20,604 nt of DNA from a virus (IMGVR_UViG_3300032323_002072:1-20604); one strand, 5' to 3'. Positions 1 through 7,026 are shown, counted from the stretch's first letter. Numbers and translations are program-made. The notes: generated by a model not told the origin, from the sequence alone.

Positions 1-44
1 AAAACTTGAACTGCATCTTCGTTTAATAGATCTTTAATTTTCAT
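1..44 (-). CDS. N-terminal start of a probable prohead scaffold/core protein (partial)
   Basis: Only the first 14 codons are visible (MKIKDLLNEDAVQV), running off the left edge. The ATG at 44-42 lies three bases after the TAA of the upstream gene (stop at 50-48). The reading is tight and in the direction of all neighbours. In T4-type genomes the gene after the prohead protease is the main scaffold (gp22), and its homologues often open with a similar short amphipathic stretch. The scaffold assignment is therefore positional inference only. No TTAAATA-type box and no clear Shine-Dalgarno sequence precedes this start, so it is probably co-transcribed with, and coupled to, the preceding gene. Confidence 0.45.
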   Translation of the reverse strand, partial: MKIKDLLNEDAVQV

Positions 45-47
45 GTG

Positions 48-500
48 TTAGAATAGAGGTGTATCCAATTCTTTTTCAATTCTCGCTTGAAGTTTTGAAT
101 TAAGAATGCTTGTTAAGTATTTACTCGCGTCGTCGTATTTTTTTTCTAAAATACAATCGATAAAGTTTAAAATTGGAGATTCTGTTAAAGTCTCGTCGCC
201 TTTCTTTTTGCGAGAGTATGATCCTTTACCTTTTTTAGTTTTTTGGACTTGTGTAGCAGGTGCTGTTTTCTTACGATCTTTTGGTTTCTTAACGGTAAAT
301 TCAGCCTTTCCGGTTTTTTTAATCTTCTTAGCTACGGATTCTGAATCTTCTTCACCTTTAATCTTTAGAAATTTTTTAATTTCTTTTTTGGGCATTTGTT
401 TGGCTATTTTCTTAGCGGCTCCAGACACTCCCTTCTGACCTTTTTTCGCTCCCATTGCAGCGCTAAAAATACCTTTTTGTTCTTTACTTGTAGATGGCAT
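48..500 (-). CDS. Lys-rich DUF3008-like / prohead-core-like protein
   Basis: This is a 150-residue, very basic protein. Residues 1-50 (opening MPSTSKEQKGIFSAAMGAKK) resemble the small DUF3008 family of phage and bacterial proteins, which start MPxxSKxQ and carry a KK-rich 'MxKKExKxF' segment. Residues 50-105 are a Lys/Thr/Ser-rich linker. Residues 106-150 form a predicted helical unit (ILNFIDCILEKKYDDASKYL and onward) like T4 gp67-type prohead core proteins, with 'I..KY.DA...L..IL..KL..RI..E' spacing. It follows the prohead protease directly, where T4-type phages keep core and scaffold genes, so a role as an internal core protein packaged in the prohead is likely. Its own role is inferred. 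A TTAAATA box sits 5 bases before the ATG, and the protease stop codon lies inside that box. Confidence 0.6.
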   Translation of the reverse strand: MPSTSKEQKGIFSAAMGAKKGQKGVSGAAKKIAKQMPKKEIKKFLKIKGEEDSESVAKKIKKTGKAEFTVKKPKDRKKTAPATQVQKTKKGKGSYSRKKKGDETLTESPILNFIDCILEKKYDDASKYLTSILNSKLQARIEKELDTPLF

Positions 501-505
501 AATTT

Positions 506-512
506 TATTTAA
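506..512 (-). promoter_or_regulatory. TTAAATA late-promoter-like box before the core-protein gene
   Basis: The minus strand reads TTAAATA, then 5 bases, then ATG (500-498). The protease stop TAA (511-509) is nested in the box. It matches the core of the T4 late promoter (TATAAATA) and the CTAAATA form reported for related phages. Promoter function is inferred. Confidence 0.5.
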
Positions 513-1177
513 CTTAATGAGTTGATAAATTTAAGAATTTGATCTTTCAAATAAGCATCCATGTTTTTACTTGGAAGAGTCTTGATTGATTTCTCGAAAT
601 TTTCATACACTTCTTCGAATTCACCATCATCAGACACCACCCATTGTTTTGATTCAAGAATACCATTTACAAAAGCTTTCGGGAATGATGGATCTGCAAC
701 TGCATCAACAGCAACTAGTCTCATATTTTTAACAACGCTGTGTGTTGATTCTTCTTGGATAGAACCAAGGGCTCTTGTTGACATACCAACTTTAACTCCA
801 TCATTGATAAGAGATCTGAGAATTTGGCCCATTGGTGTTGATAACACTTTCGCTTTTCCAAAGAAAGTATCACCTTCTTCGTATAGATCAGTTACCAAGT
901 GGCATGCTCTTTCGAGATTGACATCAGCACTGCTTGGGTGATTCAATTCACCCATGGCTCTTCCGGGAATTACCATTTCTTCAATATATCTATTAACCTC
1001 AGATCGTGTATCATCCAGATTGTATAATCTTCTGTTTTTATTGACCTGATTGCATCCTATGAATGGTCCTTTAACATATAATGAATTACCTTTTTTTAGG
1101 TTATCTTGCTCTTCGATTATTTCGAATCTTTCAAAAAGATCAGGATTTTCTGAGATTAATTTCAATTTCAATGACAT
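509..1177 (-). CDS. 21: Prohead maturation protease (T4 gp21-like)
   Basis: This 222-residue serine protease matures the prohead by cleaving scaffold and capsid proteins. The gp21 family pattern is clear. A strand around residues 33-51 ends in N-x-N-R-R-L-Y, followed by GELNHP with probable catalytic His80, GMSTRALGS with probable nucleophile Ser133 (T4 has GVSSRGLG), and VDAVADPS around 157-164 carrying the acidic residue(s). The length is close to T4 gp21 (about 212). The tail after residue 175 is acidic then basic and may be removed by self-cleavage, as in the family; that is inference. The ATG at 1177 is preceded by TTAAATA with 5 bases between. It sits next to a core-like protein and a probable scaffold gene, as in other T4-type genomes, but here an adhesin block separates it from the portal. 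Confidence 0.93.
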   Translation of the reverse strand: MSLKLKLISENPDLFERFEIIEEQDNLKKGNSLYVKGPFIGCNQVNKNRRLYNLDDTRSEVNRYIEEMVIPGRAMGELNHPSSADVNLERACHLVTDLYEEGDTFFGKAKVLSTPMGQILRSLINDGVKVGMSTRALGSIQEESTHSVVKNMRLVAVDAVADPSFPKAFVNGILESKQWVVSDDGEFEEVYENFEKSIKTLPSKNMDAYLKDQILKFINSLS

Positions 1178-1182
1178 GATAT

Positions 1183-1189
1183 TATTTAA
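1183..1189 (-). promoter_or_regulatory. TTAAATA late-promoter-like box before the protease gene
   Basis: TTAAATA is followed by 5 bases and the protease ATG (1177-1175). No Shine-Dalgarno sequence is visible between box and start. The surrounding 1178-1245 gap is AT-rich and holds nothing else convincing. Confidence 0.55.
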
Positions 1190-1245
1190 TGTATGATATG
1201 TAAAAATATATAATAGAATAAAAGTAATGACGATTATAAGCCATT

Positions 1246-1596
1246 TTATTCTTCGATATTTAGACTTTCATTTTCTGGTAGTAAATTCATGTACTCTTCT
1301 TCACTTAATTCAGCTACATCGGAAATCACACCTTGCTCTATAGCATCTAATAATTTAACTGACCATAGCGCTGTGTATGCCTTTCTACCATCTTTTAAAT
1401 CTGTTAAAGATACAGTATCTGGAAATCTTAAAGCTCTTAATTTTGTATGTTCAGAATCATCCCATCCACATGCGATGGTTTTAACTGTTAAGTGTCCATC
1501 TTGAGCTTCTTCACCATATTGTTCTACCAATTCTGGTAACTGTATTACTAATGTGTCTGGAAAAGCGAATGTTTTAAATGTTGTTAAAAAGTTCAT
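1246..1596 (-). CDS. Unidentified small acidic protein
   Basis: This is a 116-residue acidic protein that I do not recognise. It opens MNFLTTFKTFAFPDTLVIQL and contains a Trp-rich middle (CGWDD at 43-47, ALWSVKLLDAIE around 76-87). It ends with a very acidic helix (ELSEEEYMNLLPENESLNIEE). It has no signal peptide or membrane segment. It lies between the last tandem adhesin and the prohead protease, with 29 bases upstream and 68 downstream, so it is expressed with late genes. A degenerate ACAAATA box lies 14 bases before the ATG, and no Shine-Dalgarno sequence is seen. It could be a small head-assembly, chaperone-like or connector protein. This is only a guess from position. Confidence 0.6.
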   Translation of the reverse strand: MNFLTTFKTFAFPDTLVIQLPELVEQYGEEAQDGHLTVKTIACGWDDSEHTKLRALRFPDTVSLTDLKDGRKAYTALWSVKLLDAIEQGVISDVAELSEEEYMNLLPENESLNIEE

Positions 1597-1625
1597 ATAT
1601 TATATTAGTTTATTTGTTTACATAT

Positions 1626-2423
1626 TCAATATACCCACTGGAATAATCTATCTGAAAATAGAGTATTTCTTAATAAAGTTTCCAGAGATTTATAGTCGCT
1701 TCGTTGGAAAATGTTATTATTTATGTGTATTAAAAATGAATTCATACCACCATTCATAAAAGTAGAACTTGTATTTGTTGTTAAGCCTGTAAGTGTTTGT
1801 GTAGTTGTTCCATAATTTGAACCAATTACATTTGGATTTGATACATATACTGTCGTATCACCAACAACATTTCTAGAAAATCCTGAGAAGGCTATGAAAT
1901 CTCTAATATTAGAAGATCCTATCGAACCACCATAAAATACAGTACTTCTCACAGTATCAAAATAATTAAACCAACTGGTATTTGTCGATACAGTTCCTAC
2001 CATCCAACCACCAGCGTTAATATTATGACCAATAAGACGTTGATTAAATACAGTGAATAATCCTCCGACACAACACATCGTTCCAGTAAAATTATTAGGG
2101 ATATAAGTTAAACTTGTAAAAGTAGGTGTGTTAGTTCTTAGCGTTATTCCATTCGATGTCCATTGTGTAATGTCTGCAATAGAACCATTGAAGATACCTA
2201 ACCCGCCAAGACTGTATATAACAGTTCCCTTACCAGCGTTATGTATACTTCTCATAGGCCAACAAACCATGGAATTCCAAAGTCCTAACTTCTTAACCCC
2301 TAAAACGAATTTATTTAATTGCTTAAGAGGTTCGGGTAAAATAGTAACACCAGATCCTGCCTTTACTCTAGCAGCATAAGCAAGTGTATCTGAATCAAAT
2401 CCGTATGTTCTTGGTCTTGGCAT
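1626..2423 (-). CDS. Tandem LamG-like adhesin paralogue 5
   Basis: This 265-residue protein is the last of five paralogues. Residues 1-90 carry the shared family head: an aromatic 'Y.FD.DT..Y' opening, then FVLGVKKLGLWNSMVCWPMRS, a 'N.G.GT.I.SLGGLGI.NGS' turn, and 'W...GI'. The remainder is Ser/Thr/Asn/Gly-rich beta sequence compatible with a concanavalin A/LamG-like sandwich, but it is more diverged than the siblings. It also lacks the usual LGLP C-terminus, ending instead in LFQWVY. The ATG lies 4 bases after the stop of paralogue 4. The upstream AGGA seen at two sibling junctions is AGCA here, so initiation probably depends on coupling. Proposed role: surface-exposed receptor-binding or decoration protein of the virion. 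The ligand is unknown. Confidence 0.75.
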   Translation of the reverse strand: MPRPRTYGFDSDTLAYAARVKAGSGVTILPEPLKQLNKFVLGVKKLGLWNSMVCWPMRSIHNAGKGTVIYSLGGLGIFNGSIADITQWTSNGITLRTNTPTFTSLTYIPNNFTGTMCCVGGLFTVFNQRLIGHNINAGGWMVGTVSTNTSWFNYFDTVRSTVFYGGSIGSSNIRDFIAFSGFSRNVVGDTTVYVSNPNVIGSNYGTTTQTLTGLTTNTSSTFMNGGMNSFLIHINNNIFQRSDYKSLETLLRNTLFSDRLFQWVY

Positions 2424-2427
2424 AATA

Positions 2428-3240
2428 TTATGGTAATGCTAAATTTTTTCCAACTGTATCTTTAATTAATCTGTGAATAGATGATATTTGATTGGCTGAG
2501 AATCGTCGTTTAGCTATAAATGATACAGCAGCAGTTCCTTCATAAAGACCGCCTCTAGTGAAAGATAGTGTAATAGATGCTGAATTATAGGGAATAGTTG
2601 CAGCATTCGTTCCAGATGTAGATGTTAATACACCATTTCTATATACAGCTGTTCTCTCACCGAATTTACCAGTATACATCCATGAATTAAAACCAGTTAG
2701 CGTATTATCAGCAATACCAAGAGCTGAACCAGCAAATCTAAATTCACCACCAAATCCACTCCTTGGAGCAAACCACATTAAAGTGGTATCTGATACACCA
2801 TCAACTCGTATACCAGTTGCTAATATCCAATTTCCAAACCCTCCCGATGTTGGCATCGTTCCAATAAATCCGGCTGATATCTCTGTTAAATCTACAAGAA
2901 ATGATGGACCTGTCATAGTCGCTCCTTGAGGAAATATACATCCACTAACACTCCCTGTTACGGTTGATGTGAATGTACTTAACTGTCGATTGTATCCATA
3001 ATTTAAGGTTTTAAGAGGCACGACTCGACGATCTGCTATTGAATTATACTTTGCACTGTATAGCCAAATTATCATATCATCCCATACACCTAAACTTTTT
3101 AATCCAATTACAAAGCTATCGATATCTATAGCATCCTCATTAGATATATCAGAGAGACCACTTGCTATTCTATAAGTATTAACGATATTAAGATATCGTT
3201 TTGTATCTACATCAAATGTATATTTTCTTTCTGTTGGCAT
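2428..3240 (-). CDS. Tandem LamG-like adhesin paralogue 4
   Basis: This 270-residue paralogue has the shared head: 'Y.FDVDTKRYL', then IDIDSFVIGLKSLGVWDDMIIW around residues 40-62. The central part (about 80-230) is beta-rich with many Gly/Ser/Thr, including FGGEFRFAG and 'AVYRNGVL', a LamG/ConA-like strand pair. It ends with a helix and KNLALP, a variant of the family's GLGLP tail. Its central region differs strongly from the siblings, which fits diversification of a binding surface on a conserved anchor. The ATG is 1 base after the stop of paralogue 3 (TAA-T-ATG). Initiation may use AGGA 10 bases upstream and a stronger AAGGGG 16 bases upstream, both inside the last codons of paralogue 3. 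Confidence 0.78.
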   Translation of the reverse strand: MPTERKYTFDVDTKRYLNIVNTYRIASGLSDISNEDAIDIDSFVIGLKSLGVWDDMIIWLYSAKYNSIADRRVVPLKTLNYGYNRQLSTFTSTVTGSVSGCIFPQGATMTGPSFLVDLTEISAGFIGTMPTSGGFGNWILATGIRVDGVSDTTLMWFAPRSGFGGEFRFAGSALGIADNTLTGFNSWMYTGKFGERTAVYRNGVLTSTSGTNAATIPYNSASITLSFTRGGLYEGTAAVSFIAKRRFSANQISSIHRLIKDTVGKNLALP

Positions 3241-3241
3241 A

Positions 3242-4054
3242 TTATGGTAGTCCTAACCCCTTTCCGATTGTGTTTTTTACTAATGCTTGTAATATAGGAA
3301 AATCAATATACTGTGTTGATACGATAACAAATGACTGAGTACCAATCCAGCCTACGCCGAAGCTACCTACAGAACATTGCACAACATTATTAAACCATCT
3401 ACCGCATATTAATATACGATCAAAAGATAAATTATTCACAATAACAGCATTTGTATTAGCATAGGTACTATTAAGATAATTTTGAACGCCACCACTAAAT
3501 AATCTACCTCCGTTAAGTCTAATTTGCTGACTATTTATATTCGGTGATGATGCTAAATTACTCCCTGCAAACCATGTATTTCCGTTAGCGCTATTGCTTA
3601 ATATGGAAAAATATGGATGAGTCGTGTAAGATGAACCGCCTATAAATATTTGGTGAGGATATCCATTAGTAAATCCCGGCTGTGGACTAACAGAATTAGC
3701 AACAGAAGCTATAGAAACTACAGATGTTTGTAATGGTCTCCTTAAAAAAGCGGTTATATAATTTGTACCACTGAAAGTTATACCACTCAACCCCCAAGTT
3801 GGTGAATTGACAAGCGTTCCATTAATATTTTGTTCTCCTCCTAAACTTAATATAGTATTACCAGTGCCGATGTTATGCTGACTTCTCATCAAAAAACAAA
3901 TACTAGTTTGCCATAAATTTAGTTGTTTTAATCCTTTAATGAAATTATCAATATCTGATACATCAGATAAATTCAATTCTCTACCGTAAGCATATAATCT
4001 TCTAAGATACTGCCTTGTTTCATTCTGTAAACCATATGATTTAGTCTGTATCAT
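3242..4054 (-). CDS. Tandem LamG-like adhesin paralogue 3
   Basis: This 270-residue protein has a clear family head: 'YGLQNETRQYLRRL', FIKGLKQLNLWQTSICFLMRS, then 'N.GTGNTILSLGG..NINGT' and 'WGLSGITFSGTNY' (about residues 1-100). The rest is beta-strand-rich with tryptophans and short polar loops. It finishes with a C-terminal helix and TIGKGLGLP. It is most like paralogue 1 in the first 100 residues. The ATG is 1 base after the TAA of paralogue 2 (TAA-C-ATG). A strong AGGAGGA lies 22 bases upstream, too far for a normal Shine-Dalgarno sequence, while a weak GAAAAG lies 10 bases upstream. It probably sits on the virion surface as a fibre tip or decoration. Function is inferred from the fold type and the array. 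Confidence 0.78.
   Translation of the reverse strand: MIQTKSYGLQNETRQYLRRLYAYGRELNLSDVSDIDNFIKGLKQLNLWQTSICFLMRSQHNIGTGNTILSLGGEQNINGTLVNSPTWGLSGITFSGTNYITAFLRRPLQTSVVSIASVANSVSPQPGFTNGYPHQIFIGGSSYTTHPYFSILSNSANGNTWFAGSNLASSPNINSQQIRLNGGRLFSGGVQNYLNSTYANTNAVIVNNLSFDRILICGRWFNNVVQCSVGSFGVGWIGTQSFVIVSTQYIDFPILQALVKNTIGKGLGLP
3251..3262 (-). promoter_or_regulatory. Shine-Dalgarno-like AAGGGG/AGGA embedded in LGLP codons (paralogue 3 to 4)
   Basis: The codons of the terminal Lys-Gly-Leu-Gly-Leu-Pro of paralogue 3 contain AAGGGG (16 bases from the ATG) and AGGA (10 bases). The next gene starts one base after the stop. Confidence 0.5.
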
Positions 4055-4055
4055 G

Positions 4056-4883
4056 TTAAAAAAACTTTTCTATAAGTCCTCCTGTTGTCGCTGGAGTAAA
4101 CGTAGGTAATAAATGATTACTCCCCCACCAGTCATATCTAATTCCGTTACTCTCACTTAGCTGCCAATAACTCACTAAACCTGTTAGTAAAGATGGTTGA
4201 TATGCTAAGACTTCAAAAAATGATACTCCTCTACCTAAATTATATAAAAATGTATATTCAGTTTCTGTGAGTATCCTATCCCATCTACCAACTGAGTCTA
4301 CTAAACCATTAGCAGGTCTGCCATTATCTTGCCAGTCTCCAATACAAAACTCCGAGTTGCTAATATTCTGAGTGGCTTGATTTGTTGTTATGGGTATATT
4401 GTTATTGTTAGATAAAAAAATGTTATTGGTAGTAGCATTTCTTCCTAATCTTACAAAATGCCAATTGTTAAGAGGAGCACTCACCGCAGCCGTGCTTATG
4501 TAAGATACTCCTGTCGCAGCAGCATGTATAAATCCATTATTATATCTTAAAGAAAACTCAAAACTGCTAGGAGTATTTGCCGCCTTACTGATAACCTCTT
4601 GAAGATTCGAACTTCTAGGAAAACACCATATGACAACTTCCCATTCGGGCTTAACCTGTAAAGATGAATTACTCAATATTCTAAGTTTTTGTGTACTATT
4701 GCCGTTAAAGACTGGTGATATTTTATTTCTAGTTGATAATAATAGACCAACACCTTTACGCTTCACTATATATTCATTCAATCTTTGAATGCCATTTAGA
4801 TCAGGAGACACACCTCTAGTCTCATCCATTCTTTTAAGAAAATCTTTCGTTTCCTTTTCTAAATTGTAATATCGTTTAGCCAT
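4056..4883 (-). CDS. Tandem LamG-like adhesin paralogue 2 (canonical LamG domain)
   Basis: This 275-residue protein shows the clearest LamG/concanavalin A-like features of the set. It has a polar strand block, NNWHFVRLGRN near residues 140-150 (the 'W.hva...' strand), a variable loop, FCIGDWQDNGRPANG, then VDSVGRWDRILTETEY and a helix. That is the usual 'G.ID.v..w.raLt..Ei..ly' ending of LamG domains. The N-terminal helix (YYNLEKETKDFLKRM) matches its siblings, but the middle of the shared head is replaced. About 50 extra residues follow the LamG end (YWQLSESNGIRYDWWGSNHL), another LamG-like strand set. It ends in LIEKFF, not LGLP. The start is 1 base after paralogue 1's stop, with AGGA at 10-base spacing. 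Its role is likely sugar or surface binding. Confidence 0.82.
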   Translation of the reverse strand: MAKRYYNLEKETKDFLKRMDETRGVSPDLNGIQRLNEYIVKRKGVGLLLSTRNKISPVFNGNSTQKLRILSNSSLQVKPEWEVVIWCFPRSSNLQEVISKAANTPSSFEFSLRYNNGFIHAAATGVSYISTAAVSAPLNNWHFVRLGRNATTNNIFLSNNNNIPITTNQATQNISNSEFCIGDWQDNGRPANGLVDSVGRWDRILTETEYTFLYNLGRGVSFFEVLAYQPSLLTGLVSYWQLSESNGIRYDWWGSNHLLPTFTPATTGGLIEKFF

Positions 4884-4884
4884 A

Positions 4885-5793
4885 TTAAGGTAATCCTAAT
4901 CCGTTGCCTAATGTTAGTTTATAGAGATTATGTATATTTGAATTTAATTGTGATGTTGGAGTATCATTTATACGTATAACTGCTGAAATCAATCCATCAA
5001 AAGGTGCAACTCCAGCTGGACTTCCAAAAGCGCCAATAGCACAACTACCACCACTTTTATTTAAATTGTTTGATAAAGAAAAACTAGAAACTGTCCCACC
5101 ATCCTTACCTCTAAAACCAATATTGGTATTACCTATCAATATTGATTTCCATGACAATGATCTGGCAGCTATATTAGAAGAGGTGAACGCTATTTGAACG
5201 GCGTCGTTCGATGCAAATGAAGGTGATTCTAGTGAAAATGCATCCGTAGCAGAATTATTATCACCTTGTGATAAAACTACCTGTCTGTTTAATAATGTAT
5301 CATTTTTAAGAAATGCCAAGATAGTGGTAGGAGCATTGCCTATTCCAAATGAATTATTCGGTAGAGTTACTCTATCATCAATACCATCAAAATCAATACC
5401 ATTTATTGACCAACTTGCTCCATTTACAATCGTTCCGTTAAGTATGCCTAGATTTCCTAAACTGAAAACAGTTGACCCAGTGCCAGCGTTTTGATAACTT
5501 CTAGTTGGCCAACATACTGTGTTATTCCATAAATTAAGAGCTTTCATTCCTCTAGTAAACCAGAGAACTTCACATCTTCCAACAGCATCATTAACATTCG
5601 CTCTAGTTAGATAAGCATCTCCATCAACATCATTAAAACCTAAACTAAATCTAGACCAATCTCCAGACCTTTTTAATCCTTCAACTCTATCATTTATAGT
5701 CTTTACAGTGGATGGAGAAACATATATATTATTTTCGTCTTGAAGACGATTTATATATGCTTTAACTTCATTCTGTATACCGTAATATTTCAT
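4885..5793 (-). CDS. Tandem LamG-like adhesin paralogue 1
   Basis: This 302-residue protein is the first and longest of the five. The helical opening 'YYGIQNEVKAYINRL' is followed by about 40 extra residues (roughly 48-90, rich in acidic and aromatic residues) absent from its siblings. The family block MKALNLWNNTVCWPTRS, 'N.GTGSTVFSLGNLGILNGT' and WSINGIDFDGIDDRVTLP then matches the start of a LamG/ConA-like domain. The end is a helix plus TLGNGLGLP. The ATG follows the C1q-like gene by 1 base, with AGAAG 8 bases upstream as a plausible ribosome-binding site. The array position and domain type suggest a receptor-binding or virion-decorating protein. Whether it sits on the head or the tail cannot be told. 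Confidence 0.8.
   Translation of the reverse strand: MKYYGIQNEVKAYINRLQDENNIYVSPSTVKTINDRVEGLKRSGDWSRFSLGFNDVDGDAYLTRANVNDAVGRCEVLWFTRGMKALNLWNNTVCWPTRSYQNAGTGSTVFSLGNLGILNGTIVNGASWSINGIDFDGIDDRVTLPNNSFGIGNAPTTILAFLKNDTLLNRQVVLSQGDNNSATDAFSLESPSFASNDAVQIAFTSSNIAARSLSWKSILIGNTNIGFRGKDGGTVSSFSLSNNLNKSGGSCAIGAFGSPAGVAPFDGLISAVIRINDTPTSQLNSNIHNLYKLTLGNGLGLP
4894..4897 (-). promoter_or_regulatory. AGGA embedded in LGLP codons (paralogue 1 to 2)
   Basis: AGGA is 10 bases upstream of the ATG at 4883, inside the Leu-Gly-Leu-Pro codons that end paralogue 1. The geometry is the same as at the paralogue 3/4 junction. Confidence 0.45.
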
Positions 5794-5794
5794 A

Positions 5795-6262
5795 TTACAA
5801 ACTTCTTATATAAGATCCATTGAATTGTGGACTGACATTTGGACTTGATGATTCGGTTATAACAGTGTCTCCAGATCCTTGTATTAGAAACATTTCATAA
5901 AAATCCGTCGTACCATTCGCTGATACAATAGAAGAAAATGTAAGCCCTAGACCTGATGTTGAGTTAACTAATCTAGAACCTCTCTGAAACTCCACGCCAT
6001 TTCTATACAAAGCGAAAATCGAAGTACCTACCGATGGAGCAGCGGAAATGGATAATTGGATACTACTATTCAATTGATAATAGCCGGGAACTGTTGGAGT
6101 GAATCTACTGCTCAGAGTGGAAAAATTATTATTAGTATTAAAATACGTAATATTAAAATTCACCTTAGTCCAAGTTGAATTTGGAAATGTTGTCGGAGTT
6201 CCACCATAAGCAGCGAAAGCTGGACCGTTAAATGTATTAAACCCAGAAAAATATATAGGCAT
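5795..6262 (-). CDS. C1q/TNF-like trimeric domain protein
   Basis: This 155-residue protein consists almost entirely of a C1q-like jelly-roll. Visible signature elements are PAFAAYGG near residue 14, 'WTKVNFNITYFNTNNNFS', the key 'FTPTVPGYYQLN' strand (residues 53-64), 'FALYRNGVEF', then 'TDFYEMFLIQGSGDTV' and a final 'F.G.YI'. C1q-like domains form trimers and are common at the tips of phage fibres and on surface proteins. The length fits a single domain with no stalk, so it probably attaches to another virion protein. The start is supported by an excellent Shine-Dalgarno sequence (GGAAGGAG, 8 bases upstream) inside the last codons of the previous gene. The next gene begins 1 base after its stop. 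Confidence 0.75.
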   Translation of the reverse strand: MPIYFSGFNTFNGPAFAAYGGTPTTFPNSTWTKVNFNITYFNTNNNFSTLSSRFTPTVPGYYQLNSSIQLSISAAPSVGTSIFALYRNGVEFQRGSRLVNSTSGLGLTFSSIVSANGTTDFYEMFLIQGSGDTVITESSSPNVSPQFNGSYIRSL

Positions 6263-6265
6263 AAA

Positions 6266-7006
6266 TTATACTCCTTCCCAAAAAATGTATTGTGCTGATA
6301 CTCCAGATACAGTATTCACGGATACATCACCTTTATATCTATCATCAGAGAATTTTTCACCTCTGCCGTCATATGCTACAACACCCGGATATAACATAAA
6401 ATTGAATGAGTTCTGGTTACATCCCAATCCATACTTAACATACAGCGGAAGTGTTCCTAAATTTTGTCCGAATAAAGTAATACGATTTGAGTTCGCTGAC
6501 AGCACTTGTGTACCAACACCTGTTATAGCAGTTCCTAGTGTGTTACCAGATAGATAGTTAGAAACTGATCCATATCCAACATCGAATGTTGTCACACTAT
6601 CAATATCTTTATCAAGATCTCCCTGTAGTGCCATCAACCCACCGGTTTGAGCATCCACGGTCATGAAAGCATTTGTACCAGTTAGAGCTGGCACAGCTGA
6701 TATGGAAGTTACTGGTGAATAAGATGTAGAGTCAAAATATCTAGCATAAACAGGAACGGTTAAATCATCAATGAATATCTGTAATCTATCCGAGCTTAAC
6801 ATTGAAGTTGTACTAGCACTCAGTACCAATACATTACCCTGTAAATAACCACCTCTTGTGGGATCAGAAAAATTGTAAATAATATTATTACTGGTAACAT
6901 TTGTCACAAGCAATATCTGATCAAGCGATATAGTAGGATAACTTAAAAGCTGTATCCTTCCTACTGGCGATGCTGTAAAGGCATAATTTGTTGTTAGTAT
7001 CTTCAT
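6266..7006 (-). CDS. Beta-rich virion-type protein, function unknown
   Basis: This 246-residue protein is rich in Ser/Thr/Val/Asn with a strong beta pattern and no membrane segment or coiled coil. It opens MKILTTNYAFTASPVGRIQL and has a central MTVDAQTGGLMALQGDLD segment. The C-terminus reads YPGVVAYDGRGEKFSDDRYKG and then YIFWEGV. That last type of ending ('D.YKG.VS......YI.WE') is familiar to me from small head-decoration or fibre proteins of environmental phages, but I cannot name a family. A CTAAATA box lies 13 bases before the ATG with a purine run (GAAAGA) between. Its last codons carry the Shine-Dalgarno sequence for the C1q-like gene. It is probably a structural or decoration protein of the particle. 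Confidence 0.65.
   Translation of the reverse strand: MKILTTNYAFTASPVGRIQLLSYPTISLDQILLVTNVTSNNIIYNFSDPTRGGYLQGNVLVLSASTTSMLSSDRLQIFIDDLTVPVYARYFDSTSYSPVTSISAVPALTGTNAFMTVDAQTGGLMALQGDLDKDIDSVTTFDVGYGSVSNYLSGNTLGTAITGVGTQVLSANSNRITLFGQNLGTLPLYVKYGLGCNQNSFNFMLYPGVVAYDGRGEKFSDDRYKGDVSVNTVSGVSAQYIFWEGV
6271..6278 (-). promoter_or_regulatory. Strong Shine-Dalgarno (GGAAGGAG) for the C1q-like gene
   Basis: GGAAGGAG lies 8 bases upstream of the ATG at 6262. It is encoded by the Trp-Glu-Gly-Val codons that end the preceding gene. It shows that this phage can use classical Shine-Dalgarno initiation, which makes its absence at the box-led genes notable. Confidence 0.75.
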
Positions 7007-7019
7007 CTATATCTTTCGT

Positions 7020-7026
7020 TATTTAG
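7020..7026 (-). promoter_or_regulatory. CTAAATA late-promoter-like box before the 246-residue protein
   Basis: CTAAATA is 13 bases upstream of the ATG at 7006. The wider gap includes a GAAAGA purine run that could act as a weak ribosome-binding site. It probably serves the downstream C1q-like and adhesin genes too. Confidence 0.45.

Noticed and set aside
106-438. Plus-strand frame of 110 codons opposite the Lys-rich core-like gene
   Set aside because: Hydrophobic and Phe-rich because it is the complement of a Lys-rich gene. The minus-strand frame has family patterns and upstream signals. The same reasoning applies to the other plus-strand frames.
1182-1244. 20-codon frame (ATG at 1244) filling the gap before the protease
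   Set aside because: It fits neatly from just after one stop to the TTAAATA box, but its Tyr/Ile-rich composition is what random AT-rich DNA gives, and no ribosome-binding site is seen.
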